DNA from: Lichenostomus cassidix
Lineage: Eukaryota > Chordata > Aves > Passeriformes > Meliphagidae
DNA length: 64,000 nt
Direction of reading: 5' to 3'
Assembly (NCBI GenBank): GCA_008360975.2
Contig: CM039182.1
Span: 91,719,405-91,783,404 of the forward strand
Made by a program: the position numbers and the translations under genes. This document shows positions 1 to 15,034 of the stretch, one piece after another; the stretch's first letter is position 1; every line of letters begins with the position of its first letter. Under the pieces are notes generated by a model. The model did not search any database. It was not told the DNA's origin and worked only from the letters and a program-made list of their open reading frames with translations.

Positions 1-3000
1 GCATGATTAAAGAATTCACTGTGATAGCCATGAGGGACTCTCATCTGTCTGTATCTTAAGCTCTCTTTCCTCCCTCTGTTGCCTGAAAGAAGCATCTTTT
101 CACCCCAGTTTTTCTAGAAAGTTTTCATGATGAGGAATAATCAAGGACACAGTTCTGGTAAGTAGGTGGCTTCTGTGCAGAGCTCTTCTTCATTGCTCTT
201 GCCAAGATGAATAGTGCTGTCCCACTCTTCCTTGCCCAGCATTTTACTGCTGGGGAAGTGTAAGCCCCAAAATGTGATTTATTAACCTGCTAAACAACAG
301 AGCCAAATGCTGTAGAGATCCTGCTGTCAGCATCCAGCACAGTAGCTAGAGGAAGGTTTGTTCTCTCATCTAATCTCAATGATCACTACTGATGTGAGTC
401 ATGTTTCCCACACTCTCACCGATTTCTCACCTGTGTGATGTCTGAAAGGGGATTTTAGGCACCATCTCCTGCCCCAATTACTCACACAGAGCTAGCACCC
501 TTATGCACAGACAGATCCAGTAATTAGACATCTGTCACACCTCAGGCTTTAAATACTCCAACTTTTTTGCATGTAGGATTTCATAAAACAACCTTGGATT
601 TCCTGAAGGTGCAGTGCAACCACGGCAAATTTTGGTTGGCACATTTTTGGGCACTGAAAGTGATTTTTATTTATTAGCTTGGGTTTTTTAAGTCCTTAAG
701 GAGTAGAGTTTCTTTTAGGCAAGTACACGTAAAAGCAGGAAAGCAACAGGCAGTGCGAGCCTGAATCTCACAGAGAGACAAGATCTTTAAAATAGTATTT
801 CCGCTCCTTTTGAGGCTACAGCCTGTGGTTTCATCTGAGGTACCTGTGTGGCAACCTATTCAAATGAGCCTACAGTCTTGTATGTTAAAAGATATGTGAA
901 GGAAAGAGGAATTTCCAGTGGAAAATGTGATTGAATGGAGAGACGTTCACTTGGACAATCTCTTACCAAAGCTCAGCAACCAACTAGTGGTATCTGCCAG
1001 TCTCTTTTTCCACGCCATGAGGCACTCTGTCTTTACTGCTTACATCAATTAGAACTCATAATGTCATTACTGGGCACATCAAAGCATCACGCCTCCCTTC
1101 AGAAAGGCTCATAAGTCTGCCCCCTCACATTGTGGTCTGCGAGGAACTATGAATCCTCCAGCAGTTAGTGGTGTGTTTCACACCTCAGCTCTGGGCCCTG
1201 AGCAGTGTTTTTAGGCTCTTATAGCCCTGACAATTAGACACCATTCCTTAGGAACCCTGAGGCTTAGTCAAACATTCTCTTTTTTTCATATTAATAAGAA
1301 CTACTTTTAGAACACGATGCTCACAATTTAGAATATAGTTAAGAAAATAACTCATCTATTAACTGAATATTTCTAGACTGAGGTAATAGTACAAGACATT
1401 GTAAGTATATATGCATTTACAGACTTTTAAATCAATTGTTCTAAAAATTGGCATGTGGGATTTTTAATCTCCCAGGTAACTTGTATGTGCAAGTATAACT
1501 ATTGGAACCACAAGGATGTTTTGTAAGCATCAAGCTCTATTCCAGGTACAGGTACTAATTATAACAATAACTGAATTTGTCAACATGCCACTGATGCTTA
1601 AGGGAAATGTCAGATGAGACAGGGCCAATTTGAAAAGGACAAAGGGAATGTAAATATTATGGTTTGAGGTTTGAGGGTTTTGTTTGGGTTTTTTTTCAGT
1701 GTTATACCATTGCTTTTGGCTTCACTTCCATTATATGGTCAGTTTTCTGATCTCCTGACTGTGTGTAGGGGTGCTAGAGACACCACAAGAGAAGTGACAA
1801 GAATGTGTAACTGGGGGGAGATAGTCAGCAGTGGTCCCAACTTAAATGTTGTTTATCTGCAGCCTGAGTTTACAGTTTGTGAAATTATTCAGGGAAGTGC
1901 AATGAAAGGATAGAAGTGAGAGGTCAGTGCTCAATATGTATTTTACATATCTTGTCTTTGGGGACTGAGGCACCTCTGCCTGCTTGCTTTGAACATCCAT
2001 GCACAGCAGGGCCAATCTTAAGCACAGAGGACAGAGCTGTCTTGGGCAGCAGTTTGACAGCCAACCACAGCCCTGATGCCTGCTCTGTACACTGGAGCTG
2101 GTGAGAGCCATGCCAATGCAGCTGCTGACTCCAGTGAGAGGACAGAGCCAGAGGTTTCAGCTGAGGTCTTCACTCTCATCCCATTTAACAATAGTAACAA
2201 GTTGCATTCCCCAGGCTCCCCCCTCTCTCTCTGAGCCAGCTTCTTTCCCTCCCTTCTCCTCTCCCACAGCATGGGTCCTACGCCAGTGTCTCACTTCGGA
2301 GGTAGCAACACTTTTTGGTTTGCAGTGCCAAGAAGCCCTGAACAACCTCTGCAATTTGGCTGTGAGGAGCCCAACTGCACAGCTGTGAGCAGAACAGCTG
2401 CTGGCATTTGGGAGTCCTGCAATGCACAAACCTGTAAAGGCCGGGAGGCACAGGCATCCTCATCCTACCTTAAATGTCCGGCTAGTGCAATGTGCTAGAT
2501 CGAATGCCTTTGGAGACACAGTGGCCATGAGCAGATCCCTAGAACTGCAGCCTTCTGCTGCACACTGCCATGGACAGGGTGGTTATTGTGGTTCAGCAGC
2601 CTCACGTTATCACTGAAGGTCATCAACCCAAACAGGCAAAATCAGACTGACAACAAGCAATGAAGGTTTATACAGTTACCCACCCAAATGAACCTGATTC
2701 AATCTAAAAGACCCTTCCATGGCAAGCAAGGAAAACTATCTGAAGACTGATATCTTCTTTAGAATGGTTTCTTGCAAAGCTCTGAAGCTGAGTGGCTCCA
2801 GATGCCACCAGCACAACTCTCTGTGCTGTTCTGTATCGCAGTAGTGGGGCCACCACAAAGAGCTGCTTGTGGAGCTCATCACAATAATGTCACAGAGGGG
2901 TTTTGTGGTTGGTTGTTTTTGTGTTTTGCTTTTTTTTTAAAGGTCAAAACAGCTGAAAACTGCAAAAATGAAATTGTATCAAAATAAAATAAAGTTTTGC

Positions 3001-6000
3001 AAAATTGAAGGCAAATGCAGTCCTTTGTCCAGTTGAGCACATAAATGTAGTTTTCTCCCGTGTCCTAGCACAGACACATCTGAACTGGAAGCAAGGATAA
3101 TCTTAATAAATGGCATTTAACTGCATATTTTTCATTGAACTGGAGGGGACGGAAGCAAAGAGCAGAAAGCTAAGACACCTGTTGCATGCCTCCTTCAAAA
3201 GAAACTATATAATACTAATTGCAGGCGGTCATAAAATCCCTTATGATGCCTCAAAGGCATTGGGTCAATGTGTTAACAATTTGGTTCATATATTTAGTGG
3301 AAAATAAAGAGAAAAGAACTTCAAGGTATGCTTGGTTCCTGCAAACTTAAAACTTCAGCTGTATAGTTTGATGAGTGGTTTTATGCTGGAAATTCCTTTC
3401 TAGTTATAGAAAGAGCAAAAAAACCAACACCACTCCAGATCTAATATTGAAATAGTAACAAGGAGGGAAAAAAAGAAAGATTTGGAGACGTTCCCCAAGA
3501 ACGAAGGAATTATGGCTCTGTAACCAAAGGACTATTTTTTCTTCCTTGCTTTCTCAAGACAAAACTTTCTGTCTAGTCTCTCTAAAAACAACATCTTTGC
3601 TTTTCAGGTGATGTCTGCTTCACTCACTGAGCAAGGAAGTGTGAGGAAGGACAGCGTCTGGGGAGAAACAAAGCCAGGAGCACTTATTGGAAGGCACTAA
3701 CTATATCAGAAAGAGTACTTCAGATGCTGATTTAATTGAAATCAGGAATGTAGCTGGAGAAAAGAAACATCGCCAGCATACCCTGGAGAGCAGTGCTGAA
3801 ATATGTGCTACATTGACCACTGACAATCCATAGAGAGCTGGCAGGTCACACTGTGCTGGCTCTTCTCCTTGTTTCCAGCTGCTAAATTACATTAAAGTCA
3901 GCTTAAAATTCATTAAACGCCTTCCTATTATTACTTTTCCACATAAGCAGTTGTTATAGCTGCTGAAGAGACATTGTGTGATGGTGACAGTGAAGAGAGA
4001 GGCCTGAGTAAATATGAATGGGAAAGGAGAGGTGATTTTGACCAGGAAAACGCTTGGGACCCTTCAGAATTTAACTGCTCTTCAAAAGATGAAAGCAGCT
4101 GCAGAGTAGATTGTGAATTCAGATGCTTAAATGCTCCAGAGATACATTAATACTGATTGTAGAGGTCATGTTTTGTTTGGTAGTTTTGCATAAATCTCAA
4201 ACCAGTCAGAATCACCACTCTGTGAGACTGTCATTGCAATGATGCTGACCCAGTGTCACTGATAATTACAGGTAATTTCAAGTGCTGTCATTAATTTGCC
4301 TTTTCAATCTCTCAGCAAAGCCTTACAGGCTTTGTCCTGTATATAATAGTATTGAAGGTAATAAGATTTCTTCCATCAGGGATTTAAGGAATTGGATTTT
4401 ACTCAGATTTTTTAAAAGGCTTTGCACTATTTCTTGCAGGTTTTGAAAAAAGTAGTTTTTTATAAGTTTTCACTGATTTCAGTGGAAAGTTTTTCCACAG
4501 CAGGGTAGAAAGGACTGAAACTCAGGTGTTACAGAAATACACAGTTAGTCAATTCAGAAGGGAAGCTCCTTTATAGGTGGAAGTGGAGGAGAGAGCAGAG
4601 GTCCTTGCCTCCATGCACACGTAAGCTTTTTTGCTTATGTGAAAGTTTTTTTTATAAAAGATCAAAACCAAAATGATTCTTTGCTTGAATTCTGGCCTTT
4701 AATGGCAAGACACATGCAACAAAGAAGAATCAAGTAGCATGAAATAAGTGCAGCTTCCCCAACAGGACAGAAATGACAGGCCAAGCCCAGTATTAAATGG
4801 TATTTTGAAGTCAAGCATCAGGCACAGTGCTGTCCACTCATTACCTGCATCAGCTGATGTACATGAGAAAAACATATCAAAGGGCCTTCAACAACACCTT
4901 CTAGACTGACTGAAAGAATTAACCCACCAATTTTCCTGGGAGACTAAAGTATCTGCTGGAGGAAGAAACTCTTTTTAAATCTAAAAAGTAAGATATAAAC
5001 CTTTTTTTGTGACTCATATGACTTAGAGCTGTAGAGAGTTTTTAAAATACTATTTGCAGTTTCTGCAGGGAAGACTTTCAGAATAGCACCACTAAAAATA
5101 GAATCAATGACTTTCAAGATTTACTGTCCATGCCCAGAAATCTTGAAAAAAGTAGAATATTAAAATAATATAGGTCCTACAAGAAAGCCATGCCTCTGCA
5201 TATCTTACAACTGGAGTCTGCATAGGAGATGCAGAGGTCCATCCCCTGGAGATCACTGCTGCACGCCATACAGTTCCTCTGTTACCAGCTACACAATGCT
5301 GCTCCCAGCATACAATAATCATGTGTACTTTTGCCTCATTCTGATCTTCACTAAATATTTGGAGCTGAATTTGGCTTGTCTGGCAACTCAGGTGCAGCAG
5401 AAGATATGAAATTTCTCATGACTGTGGGACTCCTACGAGGTGGGACTGTAGTGGGAGCAGCCACATCAGCTATTGCAAACGAGGAGAAGAACAGAAGACT
5501 GATGAGACTCTTCTGAACCTAAGGGTCTTCCAGGGATCCCAGTTAATCCTGCAGGTTTCTTCAGTGGAGTATCTGCCTCTGTGGAGAGATGAGCTGCAGA
5601 GCCATCGGCTCTCTGTGGGAGAACTCATTTCATGCTCCAAGGTGGAGCTGTTCTGCCCCCGCATGGCAGGTCACGGGCAGAGCACAGAGACAGACCTCTG
5701 CTGCACACTCACAAACCCATCAGCTCATGGCAAAGCGTGCCAAAGATTTTATGCCACATGGAAGGGACCCGTGTTAGTGCTCAGAGCACCGTGTTCTGTT
5801 ACAAATGCACATGCCAGAAAATTGTAGGAGCAAGGCAGCTGAAAGGAGCCTATAAAAAATTAATGGCTGACATAAATACCAACCTCCAAACAAAGAATGG
5901 TCAGAAGGGAAGATGCAAGAGAAGTGAAATCTGTGACTTATTACAGGCTTTGTGATGGGTTCTTATTTGGAGTACTGATTGTAAAATAAGAGGAATTAAA

Positions 6001-8396
6001 GACAGGTTTTGGACAAGATGCCAACTTGGCTTCTGGAAGCAGAGGCCAAAACTGTATATAAAGTGCAACTGGGAAGGAGGTCCTGATGATGTTAACTATT
6101 CCACAGAAGCAAAGAATGGGGTACAGATCTAGAAGGAGAGGGATGGAGTTAAAAGTTTCTGTGGAGGAATCCAGACAGCCTTTTAGGGGAGGAGAAAAAC
6201 TATCTCAGTAGAGAGAATTAGCTCACAGAGCATAGGAAGTTCAGCTCTCATGATGAAACATTCCCATGAGAGAAGACAGTCCATCCCATTATCTCCCAGG
6301 AGAGCTTAGGCACACCAGTAGTCACTGAGAGCTAAACAGGGTCTTGGCTGCATTCAGCTGACTCCTCTGAGAGTGGGAAGAAGATCGTGACTGTTTCCTG
6401 ACTACATTCAAACAAATGTATAGAGCTTTTATGTGGGCAGGGGCATCTGGTTTTCGCACCATATGCTACTCCTTTTGGAGTATAAGTATATAGCTGAGTA
6501 AATGCAAGGGGTTGTTTATATGATGAGCATGAAACAGTCTGAAATGACACCAGAAGCCACTAGTAATAAATAAATTCTGATTTTCATCACAGGGCTCCAA
6601 ATTCTCTTGGTAACCTTTTCACTGATATGCTTGACCTTAAGTGAGATGGACCTTGGCTATGGATGGAGGAAAACACCATTAATTTTTAGGTACACTTGAT
6701 ACTTCCTAACATCTAAAATGTGACGAATGAAACAGAAAAACAAAACCAAAGTAAACCACAACAAAACCTAACAAAATTCCATCACTTCCCAGTTGACGCT
6801 CTCACACTGCAGTGCTTTCCATCAAAGATGCTACACTCATTCACTGGCAAGGTGGCCTTTGCTACTCAGTGTAAGGGAGCTGTGATCAAATGACTAAACA
6901 CTATTCCTCATAAAAACCTGAAAAAATAAATATTGTAAGTGGTGCAGAAGTGCAGAATTTAAGAGGGCACCACAGGCTTCATTAACAAGTGCTGTGGAAT
7001 CCCTTCTGTCTTGAAAAGGTTTCCATCAAAACACTTCTTACAGACAGCACAGAAAGGAACATCACAGATTATGTGTATACAAAAGAATAAAGAAGAAGTA
7101 ATTTCACTGTCTGTGGTGACTGACTTTATTAATTGTAGGTTGGGAGAAAAGATGGTCAAAATACAGACTACTGAAAACAAAGGGAAAGCATCTGCCACAA
7201 AGGGATTACGTCTCAGACCAAAACCTCTGTGCATCAGTGTGTTTGTACCTGCATATATATTATTTGCTACCAGTTTCTGCTGGTTTCAGTGCATTTCATA
7301 CTAATCTTATCTCCTATGAAATGAAAGAATTATTTAAAAAAGTAATGTTTTCCTGGAAAAAGTTTGAAGAAACATCTTGAGGAGTACAACCATTGACAAA
7401 TAATACTGGTGGTACATGGAAAAATCATACATACAACTAGCATGATGAATTTTCTTGACAAGAAATCTTCAAAGAATATCGTACAACAGAGAAAGACTGA
7501 AATAGTGCCAAACATGATACATAAAGCCCAGACATAGTGGAACTGTACAGAGAAAGTGGTACAAGGATCTGTTTCTAGCCAGGGAAGACATCTATGATTA
7601 ACCAATAACTGGCAGGCATTTGCCATTCCAAACCGTAATAACTTTCAATCTGACTTAATTTAGAGTTTCCACAGCAAAACATTAATATTGATGCCCAATG
7701 GATTTAGGTAATACACACCTGATGTATCATGTATGCACATATATACATATCTATTTCTGTGAATACACCTCCATGTATTTAGGAGTACAAATGCAGAGCC
7801 ACTAATATATAGTTATGTGATTAGACATGGACGTAGTTAAGTGGTGGTTTTATATTTGCATCTGTAACTATAGATAAAATTTTGGCACATTATAAAAACA
7901 CTGATATATATTAGAGGTTTCTTTCTATATCCAGAAGAAATAGGATGTACGTACATGAGATAAAGCTGTACGTAAATATCTGGCAGCCTGGCACACTGAG
8001 TAGGCCTGAGCTCTCACTGAAGGCAGGGGCTGAATTAATGTTAGTTTCCTTTCAACCATGACAGGGAAGGAGGAGGGAGGTCTGGAAAGCACCATCTGTT
8101 TTTCCAGATTGCTGTTAATCTGCCAATAATTCATATTGGATATAAAGAATTAATGCTATGGGAGAACATTATAAAATATACAAAGCCTTCCTCTTCAGCA
8201 TATGGAGCAAAGACCAGCAAAGAAGAGGCATGAGGTTGTCTTCCTGGGCCAGGAGGGTGGAGAGCCCTCTGAAATTTGTCTTGTATGTTAAAGAGAACGA
8301 AAACACAGACAGATGTGGAAAAGGAAAGGAATGTTCCTCTGATAATCAAGGAAAGAAGCCTAAAATTCATAAAAAAAAGGCTTTATAAAGAAAATT
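1..8396. other. Intergenic stretch, no gene recognised
   Basis: I see no exon, RNA gene or clear transposable element here. The open frames are all short (under about 110 codons), lack recognisable domains and overlap one another on both strands. The sequence is AT-rich with scattered poly-A and poly-T runs. A somewhat GC-richer patch lies at about 1,970-2,620 and another at about 5,400-5,760, but neither gives a protein family I recognise. In mammals the 3' side of SEC61B faces a large gene desert before NR4A3, which would fit this emptiness if the order is kept; that is inference. Confidence 0.6.
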
Positions 8397-8512
8397 TTAA
8401 GGTTGGCCAAGCAAAAAACCCCAAAAAACAAAAAAAAAAAACAAAACAAAAAAAACAACAAAAAACCCACAAAAAAAGCCCCAAAACAACAAAACCCTGA
8501 AAAAAACTACTG
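8397..8512. repeat. A-rich low-complexity tract
   Basis: About 115 bases made almost only of A runs broken by single C or CCC groups, for example around 8,415-8,480. It is simple low-complexity DNA and gives lysine-rich or phenylalanine-rich chance reading frames on the two strands. It could be an expanded tail of an old retroposon, but no body is recognisable next to it. Confidence 0.8.
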
Positions 8513-11500
8513 AAAAGACACTGGCCTAAGCAATGCAGAGGAACATTCAGACTATGCTTTGCAAGCCGGTGACGGCTTCTCTGAGAACACACACTGGAGA
8601 TAGTCTAGAGCAAAAGGTCACACAAAGGGAGCCTGAAGCAACTTGGAAAGGGTGGCAAGGTGGCATCAGCAAGATAGCAAAACATGGGGTGATACATCTG
8701 AGGTGAGGCACTAATGCCGTCATGGCTGATCGTGGATTTTACATTGACCAGAAAAGGTTGACATATGGTCTGCTGGGAAATCTGCCAGCAGAAGTACTGC
8801 TTTTTTGGATGCTTTTAATAGAATTTTCAACCTTTTCCTTATCTGTGCAGCTTTCTTAGGGAAAGGATTGATGGTTACTACAAGGAGTGATTTCTACTTC
8901 TTATGGCACCTCTGCTGATGTTAATTTGAGCAGGAGAGAGCTACAAACAGGTGACAATTCTCCAAAATAGGACGGTTCTGTCCCATTTCTGCAGCACCTA
9001 TCCAAGGAAACTGAGCATAAACAAGCAACCAGGCTTCCCACAAAAGCAATGAGCATGGCTTCTAGCACAGCTTTGGCCCAGGCCAAATGACATCCTGATC
9101 TCTAGCAACACTTCAAGAGCTAATGCAGGTCAACAGCCTCTCTACTTTGCTCCTATAGTCTTCACCCAACCACACACTGCATCTTTGGGGCAATTTGACA
9201 CTTCCAGTGCTTGAATCAAACCACCATAAACAAGTATGAAGGCTTTTCCACAGGCAAACATGGCATTCTGGATCCATCCTTCTATTCCTCCCTATCCATG
9301 GTGGCAGAGGGTCTTTACACAGGTGAATAAACAGCCTTTCAAAGCTACTGCCTTTGCATTCCTACAAAGGTACTCAGTGCCCCGTACAGCATGAAATTGT
9401 CTAACAACAACATTTAATTTTCACACCAGAAGTGAAAGGACTTATCTATGCTGCCATTAGGAAAAGAAAATCACCCACCTCTCTGAGGACAGCAAGCTGG
9501 TGCAGCAACATAAGTGATCTGGCAGTTCTTGCATAAACAGGAAGAGAAGAATTCCACAAATTTGATGACATGTGGTCTTTATTTTCAGAGTTGTTTGATT
9601 GACGAGTGACTGTGAAGGGGTGCTGTATACAGGGAGCTCTGCTGATGGGCCCTGTGATCCAAAGCTGGAAGGAGCTCTAGACTGGTATCACTGCTACCTG
9701 ATGACAATTTTCTGGCTCTGGGGGCTATTTCTTCTGTCAGACATGCTGAATGCCATATCTCCTTCATTTCATATGTCTTTTTTTCTTAGGCTTTTTTTTC
9801 CCACTGAGTTTTCTTACAGTATAAAACGTGTGAATGGGTATGGGTTGTACTCTTAAATCATGAATGTGGTGTCTCTGTTTCACTCAAATTTTTACAATCC
9901 TCACTTTAGACACAGTAAAATCTACCAGTAAAAAACTTGTTTTATTCTCCTCTTTGGTAAGTTTAAGCCGCCGATTGAGAACTTCCTGCAAGGTCAGCCT
10001 TAATAAAAAGACTACAAAAGTGGCAGAGGCCAAAGTCTAATGCCACATCTTAAGACCCTCCATCAGTAAAAGCACAAACAAATGACTTGCTTTCCAGAAG
10101 CAGGACAAGGTTAGCAAATAACAAAATTTTTGAACCAAATAACACAACTGGGAAAACACAAAACAGGTAAGATTCAGTGCACACAAGCACTTTAGGGGAT
10201 TCTTTACCATAAAGCAGTTATGGTTTAAAGCTTTAGTATTCTAGATACTAGCCTTTATTTCCACAGATGCACAATGCATTTTATGGAAAAAAATCAGCAG
10301 AGCATGTTCAGTTTACCCATGAAATGCAAAGCACAAATTCCAGAAATTACAATTCTGGCTATATGAAATGCACTTATATTCCATGTATCCAAAGTATATG
10401 TTGTTTAACTTAGTAGTTTGTTTTATGAAAAGAAAATGAAAGACATAATTTCTATAGCTGCTTAATGTTTTATTCCTGGCTGGGTATTTGGACTAGGAAA
10501 ACAACAGCTTTCCTTTTGGCTGTTAGTGCTTAATTATTCAATGTTAACAGCCAAGAAGTAAGCTGTTAGCCCTCCTCCTCTTCTTCACAGCTTTTCTTTC
10601 CCTCGTGGGTCTAAATCTGTCCTTCACACATATGAAGAGCAGTTTGAATGGTAGGGATTGCATTTTGCCCTCACAGGGAACAGTCTATGGCTTACAATAT
10701 TTCCCCTTAATATCTGTGTGGCTTGCTCTCCAATCTTTTAAAACAACACAGTAGCAGCTTAATTTCCTCTGTCTTTGATGCTCTCCTTTAAATACTGTCA
10801 CAGACTCTTCTCCTTCACAGATCTGCTCCCAAGCTAAACTGTCTTGGTACAATTTCTGAAATGTAATAATTATTCTACCTAAATCACTGTACACACTGCT
10901 AGACAAAGTATTTAAGCTCTAAATCTAGTGGGTTTCCTTCGTCCTTAGAAGCCTCAACAGCAGAAGACTTCACAAGACCTAACTGTATTGATTCTAGCAG
11001 CACTTAAAAGTTATCTTGAAAGATGGCAAACACTGGTATCAGAAGCTGATGACTGCCTGAAACATCCCCAAATAATATGTCATAAATTAAACTACATATT
11101 CGGTATATTTGGGTCAAGTGCATCAAGGCCAAATCCAGTAGTGTCATCTGGAGTAGTGTGTAAGCTGTGTTTTCCTAAAGACTCAAAAAAATCATACCGT
11201 TTCCCTCTCTAGGATGAGGGCAACTCATGACATAAACACACTCCTGCCCCGAGTACAGCTTTTCCCTTCACTCTCTTCTGAAATAAAAAACCTCTGGAAA
11301 TAGATTCATCTGCTCCAGCTAAGCATAACAAAAGGCGGGCATGTATCCCTTCATGACAGGCCACTCCAAGACACTTTTGCTATATCAGTGAGGGATATAC
11401 AGCCCATGACTCTTCCCTAACCTTCCCTACCAAATCATTGCATTTAGGTTATGTTATAAACTGCTTGAATTCCCATTAGTCTGATAAACTTGAAAAGGGC

Positions 11501-11662
11501 AAAGGGGACACATCACATATACAAAGCCATGATCTTACCGTGAGTCTAGCTGAAGTCTTAACAGTCTAGTGAAAGAATTACCCATCCAATTACAATGACA
11601 CTAACGATTCACAGTTCAAATTATATTACTTAAAAATGTATATACACAAACATTTTAGCATT
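8513..11662. other. Intergenic stretch, nothing recognised
   Basis: AT-rich unique sequence with no coding exon, RNA gene or repeat family that I recognise on either strand. Confidence 0.5.
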
Positions 11663-11663
11663 G

Positions 11664-13040
11664 CAGAATCATTGAGGTTGTAAGAGACCTTAAAGATCAT
11701 CTCATCCAATCATCAATCCAGCACAACCATATCACCAAAACCATAATTTCAAGGGCCACATGCAGATGCTTCTTGAACACTTCCAGACTCAGCAATCCCA
11801 CCACATCCCTGGAAAATTTATTCCAGTGCCTAACAACACTTTCAGTGAAAGTTTTTTTTCTAATATCTAACCTGAACCTTCCCTAGCACAACTTAAGGAC
11901 CTTTCCTCTCATCTTTGCACTTGAAACATGACAGAGCAAATCAATCCCCACCTCACCACAACCTCCTTCCAGGGAATTGTACAGAGTGATGAGGTCCTCC
12001 GTGACCATCCTCTTCTTCAGGCTAAACAACAGCAGCTTCCTCAGCCGACTCTCATAAGACCTGTGCTCCAGACCCTTCACCAGTTTTGTTGCCTTTCTCT
12101 GAATACCTGCAGCACCTCAATGCCCTTTTTGAAGGGAAGGGCCCAAAACTGAACACCAGCCTCATTTGAGATGCAGCCTCAACAGTGCTAAGTAGGTTAG
12201 GATAATCACTTCCTTTGTCCTGCTGGCCACACCACTTCTGAAACAAGCCAGGATGCCATCAGCCTTCTTGGCCACCTGGGCACACACTGGATCATATTCT
12301 GCCACTGTCAAACAGCACCCCCAAGTCCCTTCCTGTTCCAGCCACTCTGCTGGACTGTAGCACTGACTACAGTCAGTGGGGTTGTTGTATTCTCATTGTT
12401 GAACCTCATGGAGCTGTCTTCAGCCCATCGATCCAGCCTGTCCAGGTCCCTCTGCAGATCCTTCTCGCCTTTCAGCAGATTAACTCCCACCTATCTTGGT
12501 GATGTCTGCGAACTTACTGAGGTGCACTCAATCCCCTCATCCAGGTTGTCGATAAAGATATTAAGCAGGACTGGTCCCAATACAGAGCCCTGGGGAACAT
12601 CACTTGTGACCAGCCACCAGCTGGATGTAATTCCATTCAACACCACTCCCTGGGCCCAGCCATCCAGGTAGTTTTAAACAGAAAAAACTACACTTGTACA
12701 AGCCATGAGCAGCCACTTTCTGCAGGAGAATGCTGTGGGAGATGGGGTCAAACGCTTTACTGAAGTCTAGATAGATGAGCCTTTCCCTCATCTACTAAGT
12801 GGGTCACTTTTCATAGGAAATCAGGTTGGTTAAGCAGGACCTGTTTTTCATAAACTCATGCTGACTAGGCCTTCAGGACTGACTCCCACTGGACTCCATC
12901 AATCAATCTCCTAAACAGGCCAAAGTATGCCTGTTGGAAGCCTAAGGCAGCAGTGCTGCTGGCACTACTCCTAACTTCACCCAGAATTGAAAATTCTATC
13001 ATTTAGTGGTCAGTATGCCCAAGAAATACCAACCCATGTT
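11664..13040 (-). mobile_element. CR1 LINE, long 5'-truncated copy
   Basis: The low-coordinate end carries the reverse complement of the CR1 3' end (CAGAATCATTGAGG followed by the 'GTAAGAGACCTTAAAGATCATC' type block). Reading on the minus strand, frames across about 12,300-12,790 encode decayed CR1 reverse-transcriptase pieces: a YLDFSKAFD block near 12,770 and an RDLDRLDRWAE block near 12,440. Frameshifts and stops break the ORF many times, so the copy is dead. The upper end fades out near 13,040 and is approximate. This is the longest CR1 in the window. Confidence 0.92.
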
Positions 13041-13724
13041 TTTGGTGGTGTGCTTTCCTTTCCACTGCACCACTGGGTCTTAACAATGACAGCTTCAGAG
13101 CAGAGGGAGAGGAACAGGGAGCTCCCAGTGTTCAAATCTTTTGCCAGTACAATGTTGATGATTTCTTCCTCCTCAACTTGGAATGTGCTTGGAGTCCTTT
13201 TGACATGTTTTCAAACACCCTGTGCACTTTGCCTTTTCTTCACTCTTCTCCAACTCTACATCACACATGTGTAACACTGTTACATAAGGTGTGTATTACA
13301 TGCGTTGGATACTTAGTTCTTCTGTAACCCCTAACTGGTTTTACCCGTTTCTAAAGATTGCCTTTCTTCAACTGCTTGCAAGGGACCTCTGGTGAGCTGT
13401 TCATAGCCCTGGGGCCTCTGGTATCATCCTGTCCCTGTAACCCACAAGGTGTTTTATTCTAGGATCAGTCATATACAGCTCATTCTACAGAGAATGGTTG
13501 TTATTAATATCTTCTACTTACAAAAACATATATAAGACTAGGTGCTATACCACACAGTTGTACAAAGTGATCAAAAGCTAAAATAAAGTAATTAATACTT
13601 ACATGGTCATTACACAATCACTAATACAGGTAAATACACTAAAACAAATCTACAGGTAGGCCAAGACAGGTCCATGCAAAGCCCAGCAGGTTCAGAGAGG
13701 TCTCCACTGTTAACTTGAGACAAA

Positions 13725-13790
13725 GCCTCTTACAGTAAATGGAAACACCATTGTAAGAGCCTGTGGCCTCTTACAATAAATGGAAACACC
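13725..13790. repeat. Two-copy direct repeat, 25 bp unit
   Basis: A 25-bp unit beginning GCCTCTTACA occurs at 13,725-13,749 and again at 13,766-13,790, 41 bp apart, with one A/G mismatch. The reason for the duplication is not visible; it may be replication slippage. The surrounding unique sequence (13,041-15,540) contains no gene I recognise. Confidence 0.75.
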
Positions 13791-15034
13791 TTATCTACTT
13801 GGCCACAAGGCTACAGTTGTTCCTTGAACCCTGGCCTTATGATGGAGATCGGAAAGTCTACTAGAGAAGAGTCTCCATTCAAATTCTGAGCTTGAAAAAA
13901 CCTCTCAAGAATGCATGTCTTCAGATCAAGTGAACCTCTGGGAAGTGACAGGGACTGTGATGCAAATGCTCTCTTTGAGATCAAATATTCAATTCAGATT
14001 AGATTAGAAGGGACTAAACTTCATTACTCATCAGTCAGTCTCCATGACGAATGTCTGAATTACAAATTTGCCATCATACAGGAAAAAAATATATATTTTT
14101 ATTCATTGCAAAAGAAGAGCAAAACTGAAACTTCATGGCTGTGAAGATCACTTTAACATTTGTTTTGTCCAAATGAAAGCTTACTTCTCACCAGAATGGC
14201 GTGATTGCACCCGATAGTACTCACTGCTCTTTCTCTAGCTCAAAATATGGGAATAAACAGTAGAGGTGAGTCTTCACGACAGTAAACATAATGCTCAGTC
14301 TCTACTTGCATATCCAAACATAAATGCAGGTCAAGAATGAAGCTCACTGCCTCTGACCTCTCTCGCTGTTTCCATGTGTGTGTTACTTTGAAAAAAGTGG
14401 TTGTTACTGTTTATATAGTGAAAGAAAAAGACACCTATGAAATGCACATAATTCTTAGCTCAGCCTTTACTCTTTCATGTTTTTTTTTCTTGTGAGATTC
14501 TCTTGTTTCAAGAGAGAAGTTACTATCGGACATAGAGTCCCATAGCTCATGAAGAGGCTACATAACCTTTATACCTATTACCTTCCAAAAAGATGAGATT
14601 GTAATTTCCTGCTAACATGCTTCATGTTATTTTCAGGCACCTTCAACACCATCGTTCTCATTCCCCCTTTGCATGACCTCTATGCAAAGTCATTACAGAA
14701 TTTGGTGAAGAAAATGCCAACTGATGATGTTGTTTAGAGAGGTGTTGATCAGGGACCACTGAGTTAAGCCCTTCACAAACACACAGAATGTAATCATGGA
14801 CCACAAAGACTGACTTCCAAGATCTGCTCTGGGTAGTTTAGCAAACATTCTCCTGTTCTGAGTCTACAATGCATAGAAAAGAGGAGGCCAAACTTTTCAG
14901 GACTGTCTCTTTCATTTGCAACCTCTCAACCACATCAATTTGAGCAATTCATCTCAAAGGGAATGGGAGAAAAGATAGTAATTATAACTGTAGAATTTTT
15001 GAAAAATCATTCTTTCCCCAAAGAAATTAAGATT

